64,000 nucleotides of DNA from Mesorhizobium sangaii (GTDB lineage: Bacteria > Pseudomonadota > Alphaproteobacteria > Rhizobiales > Rhizobiaceae), in the NCBI RefSeq assembly GCF_014207355.1, contig NZ_JACHEF010000001.1, forward strand, positions 858,002 to 922,001. The letters run 5' to 3'. Shown here piece by piece: positions 9,414 through 18,662 of this stretch. A program made the translations under genes and the position numbers. A model generated the notes under the pieces. That model saw only the letters and a list, made by a program, of their open reading frames with translations. It was not told the DNA's origin and searched no databases. Each line of letters begins with the position of its first letter. Position 1 is the stretch's first letter.

Positions 9414-9859
9414 TGCTGATCGGAATCCCGGCGCTGCTTGGTCCGGAGCTTCTGGCGACATTGCGCGCCATGGGCCATGGCGACGAGATCGCGATTGTCG
9501 ACGGAAACTATCCGGCAGAAGAGCAGGCAAACCGGCTCATCCGAGCCGACGGTCATCATCTCCTGCCGGTGCTCGACGCGATCTTGAGCGTCCTGCCGGT
9601 CGACGATGCCGTGCCAGAGGCGCTGTTTCGCGCCTCGGTCAAAGGTGATCCCTCGCTTGCCGATCCCGTGCATCACGAGATCGAGGCGCTGTGCGCAAAA
9701 CGCGCGCCCGGCCGCAAGGTGGTTGCGCTGGCCGGCGCCGACTTCTATGCACGGGTCAAATCGGCGCATGCCATCGTCGCGACAAGCGAGCCGCGGCTCT
9801 ACGCCAACATCATCATCCGCAAGGGCGTGATCTATCCGCCGGAGGCCAGGAAGCCATGA
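9413..9859 (+). CDS. RbsD/FucU-family sugar mutarotase/pyranase
   Basis: A 148-residue cytoplasmic protein of the RbsD/FucU family, which interconverts anomers or ring forms of monosaccharides (D-ribose pyranase, L-fucose mutarotase). The family opening is plain: [20 protein letters not shown] followed by GHGDEIAIVDGNYPAEE, with the conserved His in GHGDE; the C-terminal SEPRLYANIIIRKGVI is also typical. The ATG is coupled to the ROK regulator stop (TGATG), and its own end overlaps the kinase start as ATGA. In this operon it probably presents the imported sugar in the ring form the kinase accepts. Which sugar it acts on cannot be read from sequence. Confidence 0.85.
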   Translation: MLIGIPALLGPELLATLRAMGHGDEIAIVDGNYPAEEQANRLIRADGHHLLPVLDAILSVLPVDDAVPEALFRASVKGDPSLADPVHHEIEALCAKRAPGRKVVALAGADFYARVKSAHAIVATSEPRLYANIIIRKGVIYPPEARKP

Positions 9860-10779
9860 TCCTCTGCTGCGGCGAAGCCCTCATCGATATGCTGCCGCGC
9901 ATGACGACCAACGGCGAGCCGGCCTTTGCCCCCTATGTCGGCGGCGCCGTCTTCAACACGGCCATCGCGCTCGGGCGGCTGGGGGCGCCTGCCGGGTTCT
10001 TTTCCGGCCTGTCGTCGGATCTGTTCGGCGGTCAGTTCAGGGATGCGCTTGGGGCGAGCAAGGTCAGCTCCACCTATGCACACACTTCGACACGGCCAAC
10101 GACGCTGGCCTTCGTCAAGCTGGACAACGGCCAGGCGACCTACACGTTCTATGACGAAAACACCGCCGGCCGCATGTTGACCGTCGACGATCTGCCGCAG
10201 CTCGGCAACGAGATCGAGGCCATGCTGTTCGGCGCCATCAGCCTGATCTCCGAGCCGGCCGGCAGTGCCTATGAGGAGTTCATGCGGCGCGAGCATGAAA
10301 GCCGCGTCATGATGCTCGACCCCAACATCCGGCCGAACTTCATCCCGGACAAGGCCAAGCACCTCAGGCGCATCCGCGCCATGATGGCGATGGCCGATAT
10401 CGTCAAACTGTCGGACGAAGACCTGAACTGGTTCGGCGAAGCCGGCTCGCACGAGGATGTCATCCGCAACTGGCTCGACCGCGGCCCGAAGCTGATCGTC
10501 GTCACTCGTGGCAGCGAAGGCGCCATCGGCTACACCAAGGAACACGCCGTCACGGTGATGACGGAAAAGGTCAAGGTGGTCGACACGGTCGGCGCCGGCG
10601 ACACATTCAATGCCGGCATCCTCGCCTCGCTGCAGGAACAAGGCCTGCTGACAAAGACGGCAATCGCCGGCCTTTCGCAGGACGCCATCGGCAAGGCACT
10701 GGCGCTTGGCAACAAGGCAGCGGCCGTGACCGTGTCGCGGGCCGGCGCCAATCCGCCCTGGCGGCATGAGATCGCCTGA
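9856..10779 (+). CDS. frcK: PfkB-family carbohydrate kinase, probably fructokinase FrcK
   Basis: Phosphorylates the imported sugar with ATP in the cytoplasm. The 307 residues carry both PfkB signatures: the N-terminal glycine-rich region GGAVFNTAIALGRLGAPAGF, and near residue 240 VVDTVGAGDTFNAGIL with the catalytic aspartate of GAGD. The start ATG overlaps the mutarotase stop as ATGA. Position downstream of a ROK regulator and opposite an Frc-type transporter supports fructokinase (EC 2.7.1.4), but PfkB members also include ribokinase and 2-keto-3-deoxygluconate kinase. It ends the rightward operon. In the 256 bases that follow I see only an imperfect GGCCGATC / GATCGGGCC inverted repeat near 10838-10873 that might end transcription. 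Confidence 0.88.
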   Translation: MILCCGEALIDMLPRMTTNGEPAFAPYVGGAVFNTAIALGRLGAPAGFFSGLSSDLFGGQFRDALGASKVSSTYAHTSTRPTTLAFVKLDNGQATYTFYDENTAGRMLTVDDLPQLGNEIEAMLFGAISLISEPAGSAYEEFMRREHESRVMMLDPNIRPNFIPDKAKHLRRIRAMMAMADIVKLSDEDLNWFGEAGSHEDVIRNWLDRGPKLIVVTRGSEGAIGYTKEHAVTVMTEKVKVVDTVGAGDTFNAGILASLQEQGLLTKTAIAGLSQDAIGKALALGNKAAAVTVSRAGANPPWRHEIA

Positions 10780-11035
10780 CTAGGTCGCGATGGCCTCAGG
10801 ACAGATCAGTCTTCTCGATCACTTTATGTTTCGCAGGGCCGATCTCAGGGATTATCAAGGTAGGATCGGGCCCGACGAAGGCCGGATTTCCGGCATCTCG
10901 CGAAGACACGCCGGAAAATACAGGTAACAGACTGCGACACTTGCGCAATTCGCGGTTTTGCTGCCGCGGCTTTCTCGGCCGGCGCAACTCTGATACCAGC
11001 GGCCGGTTATCTGGCTAACCCGTTTTGAGGCCGAC

Positions 11036-12178
11036 ATGCAGTTCATCGATCTTGGCGCGCAGCGCGAACGAATCCGCGACCGACTGAAGGCCGCGATCGA
11101 CCGCGTCGTCGAAGAAGGCCGCTATATACTCGGCCCGCAAGTCACGGAATTCGAGAACAAGCTCGCCGCCTATGTCGGCACCAAGCATGTCGTGGCTTGC
11201 GCCAACGGCACCGATGCGCTGCTGTTGCCGCTGTTTGCGGCCGGCGTCGGACCGGGTGACGCCGTGTTCGTGCCAAGCTTCACTTTCGCCGCCACCGCCG
11301 AAGTGGTGGCGTTGGCCAAGGCAGAGCCGGTGTTCGTCGATGTCGACCCGCATAGCTACAACATCGATATTGCCAGCCTCGAGGCGGCCATCGCCATGAT
11401 CAAGAAGGAAGGCCGGCTGAAGCCGAAGGCGATCATTCCCGTCGATCTGTTCGGCCTTGCCGCCGATTACGATGCCATCATGGCAATCGCCAACCGCGAA
11501 GGGCTGATGGTGATCGAGGATGCCGCCCAGTCGATGGGCGGCTCAAGCGACGGCAAGATGTGCGGCTCGTTTGGCGCGGTCGGCTCGACCAGCTTCTACC
11601 CAGCAAAGCCGCTTGGCTGCTATGGCGACGGCGGCGCGATGTTCACCAATGACGATGCGTTGGCCGAGCAGCTCAGGTCGTTTGCCTTCCACGGCAAGGG
11701 CGAGACGCAGTACGACAATGTCCGCGTCGGCATCAATTCGCGGCTCGACACCCTCCAGGCGGCGATCCTGATCGAGAAGCTGGCCATCCTCGAAGACGAG
11801 ATGGTGGCCCGCCAGGTGGTGGCCAACCGCTACGCCGAAGGGCTTGGCGACATCGTCACCGCGGCCCGCAATCTGGACGGCAGCCGATCGGCCTGGGCAC
11901 AGTATGCGATCGAGACGCCCAAGCGTGACGGACTGAAGGCGCATCTCGGCGAAAAGGGCATTCCGTCGGTCATCTACTATGTGAAGCCGCTGCATACCCA
12001 AGTCGCTTATCGCGACTACCCGCGCACGCCGACCGGCCTTGCCGTGTCGGAGGACCTGCCGAAGCGGATCCTGTGCCTGCCGATGCACCCCTATCTCAGC
12101 GAAGCCGACCAGGACCGGATCATCGAGACCATCCGCAACTATATCGGCTCGAATTCGGCGCAGGCCGCAGCCGAGTAA
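11036..12178 (+). CDS. DegT/DnrJ/EryC1-family PLP-dependent sugar aminotransferase
   Basis: Transfers an amino group, usually from glutamate, to a nucleotide-linked keto sugar for surface polysaccharide synthesis. The 380-residue length is typical. The internal-aldimine lysine is K191 in SFYPAKPLGCYGDGGA; VIEDAAQSMGG supplies the PLP-ring aspartate, and the N-terminal VACANGTDALLLPL contributes to the phosphate-binding site. It resembles the WlbE/WbpE subgroup, which aminate UDP-3-keto-GlcNAcA, but the exact substrate is uncertain. It stands alone on the plus strand and converges with cysQ with only 14 bases between the stops. It may serve the polysaccharide region that begins 4 kb to the right. 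Confidence 0.87.
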   Translation: MQFIDLGAQRERIRDRLKAAIDRVVEEGRYILGPQVTEFENKLAAYVGTKHVVACANGTDALLLPLFAAGVGPGDAVFVPSFTFAATAEVVALAKAEPVFVDVDPHSYNIDIASLEAAIAMIKKEGRLKPKAIIPVDLFGLAADYDAIMAIANREGLMVIEDAAQSMGGSSDGKMCGSFGAVGSTSFYPAKPLGCYGDGGAMFTNDDALAEQLRSFAFHGKGETQYDNVRVGINSRLDTLQAAILIEKLAILEDEMVARQVVANRYAEGLGDIVTAARNLDGSRSAWAQYAIETPKRDGLKAHLGEKGIPSVIYYVKPLHTQVAYRDYPRTPTGLAVSEDLPKRILCLPMHPYLSEADQDRIIETIRNYIGSNSAQAAAE

Positions 12179-12192
12179 GCTGCCGGCCCGCC

Positions 12193-13005
12193 TCAGCTGC
12201 GGCTGGCCTCGCCTGCCTTGCTGCTGGCGCCAACCTTGCCACTGGCAATGAAATGCGGATTGGCGAAATCTGCGTCATCGCTCTGCTTGCGCTTGCCGTA
12301 GACCAGGGGCTGGCCGTCCAGCGTGCGCGTCATCCCGCCGGCCGCGCGCAGCACGGCATCGCCCGCCGCGGTGTCCCATTCCATGGTGCGGCCGAAGCGC
12401 GGATAGACATCCGCTTCGGCGCTGGCGAGAAGACAGAATTTCAAGGACGAGCCGACCGAGACGATCTCGGCAGCACCGAGGTCGCGAATATAGGCTTCGG
12501 TTTCCGGCGTGTTGTGGGAGCGGCTGGCGACGACGGCCAATGGTTCCACGGCCGTCCGCACCGAGATCGGCCGGCGGGCTGTGACCTGGTAGTCGTCGTC
12601 GACCTCGATGGCTTCCGCCCTGCCTGGCCGGCCCGAGAAAAAACGGCCGCTGCAGGGCGCGAAGACGACACCGACTTCGGGTACGCCATGGCGGACCAGC
12701 GCGATGTTGACGGTGAAATCGGTGCGGCGGTTGACGAATTCCTTGGTGCCGTCGAGCGGATCGATGAGAAAGAAGGCCCCGTCCAGGTCCGGCGGCACGA
12801 TGCCGGCGGATGCTTCCTCCTCGGCCACGCAGGGGATGTCGGGAAATGCGGCCCGCAGTCCGGCGAGAATGATCTTCTCGCTCTCGCGGTCCGCCTCGGT
12901 CACCGGCGAGGCGTCGGACTTGCGGTCGACCGCGCAGCCGGCATGGAAGACACGCATGACCTCGCGTCCGGCGGCCAGGGCCAGCCGCTCGAAGATGTCG
13001 AGCAT
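12193..13005 (-). CDS. cysQ: 3'(2'),5'-bisphosphate nucleotidase CysQ
   Basis: Hydrolyses 3'-phosphoadenosine-5'-phosphate (PAP) to AMP, recycling the by-product of sulfotransfer and PAPS reduction. It belongs to the inositol monophosphatase fold: metal-binding EEE near residue 80, DPLDGTKEF near residue 100, and the C-terminal WDTAAGDAVLRAAGG. I place the start at ATG 13005 (270 residues). The frame is open to a TTG at 13053, inside the end of cysNC, which would add 16 low-complexity residues. It follows cysNC by ten bases, so cysD-cysNC-cysQ form one operon of PAPS synthesis and PAP removal. Confidence 0.9.
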   Translation of the reverse strand: MLDIFERLALAAGREVMRVFHAGCAVDRKSDASPVTEADRESEKIILAGLRAAFPDIPCVAEEEASAGIVPPDLDGAFFLIDPLDGTKEFVNRRTDFTVNIALVRHGVPEVGVVFAPCSGRFFSGRPGRAEAIEVDDDYQVTARRPISVRTAVEPLAVVASRSHNTPETEAYIRDLGAAEIVSVGSSLKFCLLASAEADVYPRFGRTMEWDTAAGDAVLRAAGGMTRTLDGQPLVYGKRKQSDDADFANPHFIASGKVGASSKAGEASRS

Positions 13006-13015
13006 CAGCCTGTCG

Positions 13016-14953
13016 TCAGATGCCGCCGCCGTTGTCGTATTGGTCTTCGGCAATGTCGCGCTCGTTCAGCCAGTGTTCCAGGGCGTCTACCATCTGCTCG
13101 GCTGATTTGCCGAGCGTCTTCAGATGTATTTCCGGTTTTTCCGGCGCTTCGTAGGGTGAATCCACGCCGGTAAAGTTCTTGATCTCGCCATTCAGTGCGC
13201 GGGCATAGAGGCCCTTCGGATCGCGCCTGGCGCATTCCTCGAAGGGCGTGTCGACAAACACCTCGATGAATTCGCCGTCGGCCATCAATTCGCGCGCCAT
13301 GCGCCGCTCGGCGCTGAACGGCGAAATGAACGAGACAATGACAATCAATCCGGCATCAGCCATCAAACGCGCCACTTCGGCGACGCGGCGGATGTTCTCG
13401 ACGCGATCGGCGTCGGTAAAACCAAGATCGCGGTTGAGACCGTGACGGACGTTGTCGCCATCCAGGATATAGGTGTGGCGGCCGGTGGCGAACAGCTTCT
13501 TTTCGAACAGGTTGGCGATGGTCGACTTGCCGGAGCCCGACAGTCCGGTGAACCAGAACACGGCGGGCCGCTGGTTCTTCATGTCAGCGCGGACGCGCTT
13601 GCCGACATCGAGCGATTGCCAATGGATGTTCTCGGCCCGGCGCAGCGAGTGCAAGATCATGCCGGCGCCGACCGTGGCGTTGCTGATGCGGTCGATCAGG
13701 ATGAAGGCGCCAGTGGTGCGGTTCTCGGCGAAGGTATCGAAGGCGATCGGCGTCCGCGTCGAGATGTTGCAAATGCCGACTTCGTTCATGTCAAGCGACT
13801 TGGCCGCCTCATGGGCGAAGTCGTTGACGTTGATCCGGTACTTCAGGTCGGTGACGGTGGCGCTGGTCTGATCGGTCTCGGTGCGCAGGATGTAGGAGCG
13901 GCCGGGCAGCAGCGCATGCTCGTCGAACCAGACGATGTTGGCGGCGAACTGATCGGCGACCTGCGGCCGCGCGGCCGGCGAAACCAGCATGTTGCCGCGT
14001 GAGATCTCGACCTCGTCGTCCAGAACCAGCGTGATGGCCTGGCCGGCGGCGGCCCGGGCTAGGTCGCCGCCATAGGAGACGATGCGCTTGACGCGTGAGG
14101 ATTTGCCGGACTTGGCGACGACGACCTCATCTCCTTGTGCAACCGAACCGGACGCGATCGTGCCGGCAAAACCGCGAAAGTCGAGATTGGGGCGATTGAC
14201 ATACTGGACCGGGAAACGGAACGGCAATTCGACCACTGCTTCCTCGACCGAGACGGTTTCAAGATGCTCGATCAGCGTCGGACCGGAATACCATGCCATG
14301 CTGTCCGAGCGGCTGGTGACGTTGTCGCCGTAGCGGGCGGACATCGGGATCGGCACGATGGTCTGGAAGCCGAGATCCCGCGAGAATTGCCCATAGGCCT
14401 CGGTGATGCGTTCGAAGACCGCCTGGTCGAAGCCGACGAGATCGATCTTGTTGACGGCCAGCACGATGTGCCGGATGCCGAGCAGCGAGGCGATGATCGA
14501 ATGGCGTCTCGTCTGCGGCAGCACCCCTTGCCGGGCATCGATCAGCACGATGGCCAGGTCGGCGGTCGAGGCGCCGGTCGCCATATTGCGCGTGTATTGT
14601 TCGTGGCCGGGCGTGTCGGCAACGATGAACTTGCGCTTCGGCGTGGCGAAAAAGCGGTAGGCGACGTCGATGGTGATGCCTTGCTCGCGCTCAGCCTCGA
14701 GACCGTCGACCAGAAGCGCGAAATCGATGTCGTCGCCGGTCGTGCCGTGCTTGCGCGAATCACGCTCGAGCGCGGCGAGCTGGTCCTCGAAAATCTGCTT
14801 GGTGTCCGACAGCAGGCGGCCGATCAGCGTCGACTTGCCGTCATCGACGGAACCGCAGGTCAGGAAGCGCAGCAGCGATTTCTTCTCCTGCGCCGCCAGA
14901 TAATCGCGGACGCCGTCGGTGGGTGCGAGGCTCTTTGCCATGATGTGGCGCAT
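13016..14953 (-). CDS. cysNC: Bifunctional sulfate adenylyltransferase large subunit / APS kinase (CysN-CysC fusion, NodQ-like)
   Basis: The GTPase half drives formation of adenosine 5'-phosphosulfate together with CysD, and the C-terminal half phosphorylates APS to PAPS. At 645 residues it has the NodQ length. The EF-Tu-like GTPase motifs are GSVDDGKST (G1), DTPGHEQ (G3) and NKIDLVG (G4), followed by beta-barrel domains. The APS kinase begins near residue 455 with [19 protein letters not shown] and includes [15 protein letters not shown] and the FISPF region. The ATG at 14953 lies two bases after the cysD stop. A second ATG four codons on is a possible start. PAPS made here can feed cysteine synthesis or sulfation of Nod factors and polysaccharides; no nod genes are nearby. 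Confidence 0.95.
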   Translation of the reverse strand: MRHIMAKSLAPTDGVRDYLAAQEKKSLLRFLTCGSVDDGKSTLIGRLLSDTKQIFEDQLAALERDSRKHGTTGDDIDFALLVDGLEAEREQGITIDVAYRFFATPKRKFIVADTPGHEQYTRNMATGASTADLAIVLIDARQGVLPQTRRHSIIASLLGIRHIVLAVNKIDLVGFDQAVFERITEAYGQFSRDLGFQTIVPIPMSARYGDNVTSRSDSMAWYSGPTLIEHLETVSVEEAVVELPFRFPVQYVNRPNLDFRGFAGTIASGSVAQGDEVVVAKSGKSSRVKRIVSYGGDLARAAAGQAITLVLDDEVEISRGNMLVSPAARPQVADQFAANIVWFDEHALLPGRSYILRTETDQTSATVTDLKYRINVNDFAHEAAKSLDMNEVGICNISTRTPIAFDTFAENRTTGAFILIDRISNATVGAGMILHSLRRAENIHWQSLDVGKRVRADMKNQRPAVFWFTGLSGSGKSTIANLFEKKLFATGRHTYILDGDNVRHGLNRDLGFTDADRVENIRRVAEVARLMADAGLIVIVSFISPFSAERRMARELMADGEFIEVFVDTPFEECARRDPKGLYARALNGEIKNFTGVDSPYEAPEKPEIHLKTLGKSAEQMVDALEHWLNERDIAEDQYDNGGGI

Positions 14954-14955
14954 GG

Positions 14956-15861
14956 TCAGAAATACCCCTCGCGCTTCTTCTTTTCCATCGAGCCGGCTTC
15001 ATCGCGATCGATCAGGCGACCCTGCCGTTCGGAGGTGCGCGCGGTCAGCATTTCGCCGACGATGGCTTCCAGCGTGTCGGCATCGGATTCGATGGCGCCG
15101 GTCAGCGGATAGCAGCCGAGCGTGCGGAACCGCACCAGCCGGTTCTCCACCGTCTCGCCGGGACGCAGTTTCATGCGCTCGTCGTCCCGCAGGATCAGCA
15201 TGCCGTCGCGCTCGACCACCGGCCGCTCCTTGGCGAAATAGAGCGGCACGATCGGGATGTTTTCCTGCAGAATATACTGCCAGATGTCGAGCTCGGTCCA
15301 ATTCGACAGCGGAAAGACGCGGATCGACTCACCCGATGCGATGCGGGTGTTGAATATCTTCCACATCTCGGGTCGCTGGTTCTTCGGGTCCCACACATGC
15401 TGCGCGTTGCGGAAGGAGAATATGCGCTCCTTCGCGCGCGATTTCTCCTCATCGCGACGGGCGCCGCCGAAGGCTGCGTCAAAACCGTATTTGTCGAGCG
15501 CCTGGCGCAACGCCACGGTCTTCATCACATGGGTATGGGTGTTCGAACCGTGATCGAATGGGTTGATGTTGTCACGCACGCCGTCTTCGTTGACATGAAC
15601 CAGCAGATCGAAACCGAGTTTCTGCGCCATCTGATCGCGAAAGGCGATCATCTCGCGGAATTTCCAGGTCGTGTCGACGTGAAGGAAAGGGAACGGCGGC
15701 TTGGCGGGATAAAACGCCTTCATCGCCAGATGCATCAGCACGGAAGAGTCCTTGCCGACGGAATAGAGCATCACCGGCTTGGTGAAGGCAGCCGCAACCT
15801 CACGGAAGATATGGATGGACTCGGCTTCAAGCCGCTGAAGATGCGTAAGCGCAATGGTCAT
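14956..15861 (-). CDS. cysD: Sulfate adenylyltransferase small subunit CysD
   Basis: ATP pyrophosphatase-type subunit that joins sulfate to ATP with CysN. The PP-loop motif is [17 protein letters not shown] near residue 35. The family stretches [16 protein letters not shown] and [18 protein letters not shown], and the C-terminal EKKKREGYF, are all present. I chose ATG 15861 (301 residues, the usual length); the frame is open to 15909. Only a weak ribosome-binding site precedes either start. It is the first gene of the cysD-cysNC-cysQ operon, and the long upstream region must contain the promoter. Confidence 0.95.
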   Translation of the reverse strand: MTIALTHLQRLEAESIHIFREVAAAFTKPVMLYSVGKDSSVLMHLAMKAFYPAKPPFPFLHVDTTWKFREMIAFRDQMAQKLGFDLLVHVNEDGVRDNINPFDHGSNTHTHVMKTVALRQALDKYGFDAAFGGARRDEEKSRAKERIFSFRNAQHVWDPKNQRPEMWKIFNTRIASGESIRVFPLSNWTELDIWQYILQENIPIVPLYFAKERPVVERDGMLILRDDERMKLRPGETVENRLVRFRTLGCYPLTGAIESDADTLEAIVGEMLTARTSERQGRLIDRDEAGSMEKKKREGYF

Positions 15862-16342
15862 GGACTGTAAGCGTTCTTTCGTGCCTTCCAACAGAAGACC
15901 TTGCCTCAAATCATCGAGCTTTTGGCGCGCGGTTCAAGCCTTGCCTCTGGACAATCTCTTTCGTGCCGGCGTTCTAGCAGATCGCCGTTGGAGAGAACAA
16001 TGCAGGACTGGCCTCGCGGCGCACGGATCGGGAATGAATTTTCCATGGGCGCGCCAAAACCCGGAAATTCCTGCTCACAGGGCAAGCGGGCAAGAAAAGC
16101 CGGGGAAAATATTGCCTGGCTGAACCCGCAAATTGCCACGTGAATGCCTTGGCCAGGCCACCGTCGGTGGCCATCGATTTCTGGCGGCAACCCCACCTTG
16201 CCGCACTATCGAAAAAGGGGCCAAGCCGCTATACCGGCTGCTGAAGACGAGCACGACGCATGATGGAACACGTGCAATTTCGAGGCGATATCCGTTGCCG
16301 CCGACGACACCTATCGCTCCCAGAGAATTGTGACCTAGAGCA
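15862..16342. other. 481-base intergenic region between divergent cysD and the O-antigen ligase-like gene
   Basis: No gene is supported: the open frames in this stretch have no family features and no good ribosome-binding sites. It should contain the promoter of the cys operon (leftward) and of the polysaccharide gene at 16343 (rightward). The only structure I see is an imperfect inverted repeat, GAATTTTCC / GGAAATTC, at about 16036-16070, whose role is unknown. Confidence 0.5.
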
Positions 16343-17668
16343 TTGAACCGGTTTTCATCCATAAGACAGCAATTCACTGCCTCGCGGGTGAATGTCTACT
16401 TCTCCATCCTTTGCTTCTTTTTTCCACCGGTTCTGGGATCGCTGGTCAGTTTTGTGTTCAATGGCGGAGCCCTCGCCTCCCTCGCGATGATTGGCGCCGG
16501 GAAAAGGCGCTTCAACATCGACCGGCCCATGATCTGGCTGACGGTCGCGATCTATGCCTATTGCGCGGCCAACCTCATGGCCTCCATCGTCAACAACTCG
16601 CTTGCCAGAGATGCGCCACACCTTATCCCGCTCGTCACCTTCCTGTTTTTTCCCGTCTCCTATTCGACCTGGAGCGTCACGCAGAAAGCCACGCTTGCCC
16701 GTACCATCGTGCTCAGCAGCATGGCCGCCTGTTTTGTCGCGCTGCTGATGGCCGTCATCCAGCAATATTGGATGGGTGTCAGGGCCGAGGGCGGGGCCGG
16801 CAATCCGATCGTCTTCGCAACCGTCGTCTGCCTTGCCGTGGTGGTCTGCGTGGCCGGTGCCTTGTCAGGCATAGAGCGAGCCCGGAACCCCCTCTTCTAC
16901 GCCGCACTAGCCGGAACGATCGCCATCATCTATTCCGGTTCGCGTATTGTCTGGCTGGCGCTGCTGATTGCCGGCATCGCCGTTTTGCTGATCAACCATC
17001 GGAGGCTCAGAGGCAGGAATGCCGTTCGCGTGCTGTTGCTGCTGACGGCAGTCGGCGTCGTCATCGCCGCATTCGGCTTCCAGGCGATATCCGGGCGTGT
17101 CGACTTTCTGCGCTCCGATTGGGATGCGCTCGGAACCCACGACAACTACGACACCTCGGTGGGGATACGTGTTGCCCTTTGGGAGATCGGCCTCAAGGCA
17201 TTCCATGACATGCCGGTGTTCGGACATGGCGTGGGTGCCAGCCAGCTTTTGATCAAGCAGGGCTTTCATGACCAGTTCGCAATGGACACAGGCTTCAACC
17301 ATTTCCACAACGGCTTCCTGACCGCCTTGGTGCAGGCAGGAATTCTAGGCGCCGTGACGCTGGCGGCGATCTTTGTCTTTGCCGCTGGAAATGCCGTCCG
17401 GGTCTTGCGAAACAGTGGCGATCCGGTCGAGCGGTTCGGCGCGACCATGATTGTCATCGTGGTGATCACTTATCTCACAGCCGGGATGACGGGGATCCTG
17501 ATCGGCCATGACATTCTGGACTCGGTGCTGATGGTCTTCCTGGTGTGCGGGACATATCTTGCCTCCGGACGTCAGGCTCCATTGGCGGAAGGGCAAGCAC
17601 TTCCAACAGTGACGGAAGAGCAGGCGCTTCCACCAGCCACCCAAGAGCTGTCGCGAGCAGGGCAATGA
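16343..17668 (+). CDS. O-antigen ligase/polymerase-like membrane protein (WaaL/Wzy family)
   Basis: A 441-residue polytopic inner-membrane protein with about eleven hydrophobic segments and a large periplasmic loop at about residues 255-325. The loop has the features of the Wzy_C/WaaL family: RVALWEIGLKAFHDMPVFG followed by HFHNGFLTALVQAGILG. In WaaL ligases conserved arginine and histidine residues of this loop join O-antigen from undecaprenyl diphosphate to lipid A-core. The start is uncertain: TTG 16343 has no strong ribosome-binding site, and GTG 16388 is an alternative that begins just before the first membrane helix. The C-terminal 30 residues are Ala/Gln/Pro-rich with a repeated LPTVTEEQALP-like element. 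Its stop overlaps the epimerase ATG. Ligase fits the Wzm/Wzt context better than polymerase. Confidence 0.75.
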   Translation: MNRFSSIRQQFTASRVNVYFSILCFFFPPVLGSLVSFVFNGGALASLAMIGAGKRRFNIDRPMIWLTVAIYAYCAANLMASIVNNSLARDAPHLIPLVTFLFFPVSYSTWSVTQKATLARTIVLSSMAACFVALLMAVIQQYWMGVRAEGGAGNPIVFATVVCLAVVVCVAGALSGIERARNPLFYAALAGTIAIIYSGSRIVWLALLIAGIAVLLINHRRLRGRNAVRVLLLLTAVGVVIAAFGFQAISGRVDFLRSDWDALGTHDNYDTSVGIRVALWEIGLKAFHDMPVFGHGVGASQLLIKQGFHDQFAMDTGFNHFHNGFLTALVQAGILGAVTLAAIFVFAAGNAVRVLRNSGDPVERFGATMIVIVVITYLTAGMTGILIGHDILDSVLMVFLVCGTYLASGRQAPLAEGQALPTVTEEQALPPATQELSRAGQ

Positions 17669-18612
17669 GAGTCCTGGTGACAGGTGCGACGGGTTTCATC
17701 GGACGTCTTGTCGTGCGCCACCTTCGTGACGCCGGTGCCGAGCTTCGCCTCGCCTCCCGTCACCCGGAGAGGCTGGGTTCGGGAAGCGAAGCTGTGGCGA
17801 TGCCCGATTTCAATGCGCCTGCCGCGGACTTCCTGGCGCTGACCAGGGATGTGACCCATGTCGTCCATTGCGCCGGGCTCAACAATGATCAGGGCGACGC
17901 CACCGAAGCCGATTATCGGGCGGCCAATGTGGAATTGAGCGCGCGGCTGTCGCAGACAGCGGCCGCGCAGGTCAGCGGACGTTTCATCCACCTCTCGTCG
18001 ATCCGGGCCGTGATCGGCGCTCGCGTCAGCGCGACGATCGACGAGAACACGCTTCCTGCCCCGCAATGCGTCTATGGGCGCTCGAAGCGCGAAGCCGAAA
18101 TCAAGGTTCTCAACGCCTATGCGTCGCTCGGCCGTTCCGATGCCGCCGTGTTGCGCCTGCCTCCGGTCTATGGAAACGGCATGAGGGGAAACCTGACGAC
18201 GCTGATGCGCCTGGCTGATACGGCGCTGCCGCTGCCGACGGGCGCCTTGACGGGAATCCGCTCGCTGATGTCCTCGGAAGCCGCGGCGCGAGCGGTGTCG
18301 CACCTGCTGAGCCATTCGGGGTCACTTCGTCCGACCTATATGGGCGCCGATGTGCCACCGGTCGCGATCGCGGCCGTCATTGCCGCCTTTCGCAGGGGTT
18401 TCGGACGGCCGACGCGCCTGATCACGGTGCCTGCCGGCCTGATGCGGCCGGCCGCGGCCGTGCTGGGCAAGCGGGCGTTTTGGGACAGCATGACCGCGAC
18501 GCAGATATGCGACCCTTCGCTGCTGATATCGCAGGGCTGGGCACCTGAAACCGGTACGCTGGAGCGGCTGGCCGAATTGGCGCGGCTTCCTGAACCTCGG
18601 CTTGTTGGTTGA
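17665..18612 (+). CDS. NAD-dependent epimerase/dehydratase family protein
   Basis: A 315-residue short-chain dehydrogenase of the extended type. It opens with the Rossmann motif MRVLVTGATGFIGRLVVRHL; the active-site serine region is FIHLSSIRAV and the Y-x3-K pair lies in CVYGRSKREAE. It resembles UDP-glucose 4-epimerase-like proteins and the WbpV/WbiG group that acts on nucleotide or lipid-linked 4-keto sugars beside CapD/WbpM-type dehydratases. I chose the ATG at 17665 because it overlaps the preceding stop as ATGA; the frame is open about 40 codons upstream. Coupling with the ligase-like gene and the facing phosphosugar transferase suggests a role in making the first sugar of the repeat unit. 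The exact substrate cannot be deduced. Confidence 0.82.
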   Translation: MRVLVTGATGFIGRLVVRHLRDAGAELRLASRHPERLGSGSEAVAMPDFNAPAADFLALTRDVTHVVHCAGLNNDQGDATEADYRAANVELSARLSQTAAAQVSGRFIHLSSIRAVIGARVSATIDENTLPAPQCVYGRSKREAEIKVLNAYASLGRSDAAVLRLPPVYGNGMRGNLTTLMRLADTALPLPTGALTGIRSLMSSEAAARAVSHLLSHSGSLRPTYMGADVPPVAIAAVIAAFRRGFGRPTRLITVPAGLMRPAAAVLGKRAFWDSMTATQICDPSLLISQGWAPETGTLERLAELARLPEPRLVG

Positions 18613-18613
18613 C

Positions 18614-18656
18614 CATGATCTCTTCCCAAAACCGGCTTCCGGTTTTTGGGATCATG
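18614..18656. terminator. Palindromic element between convergent genes, likely bidirectional terminator
   Basis: CATGATC(TCTT)CCCAAAACCGG and CCGGTTTTTGGGATCATG form a long stem with one internal bulge between two convergent stops (18612 and 18663). The A/T runs in each arm give a terminator shape in both directions. The core (aaaccgg-ccggtttttggg, gatcatg) looks like a dispersed palindrome I recall as common in Rhizobiales genomes; that is from memory, not a search. Confidence 0.7.
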
Positions 18657-18662
18657 CCCTGC

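Noticed and set aside
10796..11035. Minus-strand frames and a weak inverted repeat after the frcK gene
   Set aside because: The frames lack any domain or good start; the repeat (GGCCGATC / GATCGGGCC) is imperfect and not followed by a T-run on the plus strand.
12073..13173. 366-codon plus-strand open frame antisense to cysQ
   Set aside because: cysQ on the opposite strand carries the full inositol-phosphatase motif set; the plus frame has none and starts inside the aminotransferase gene.
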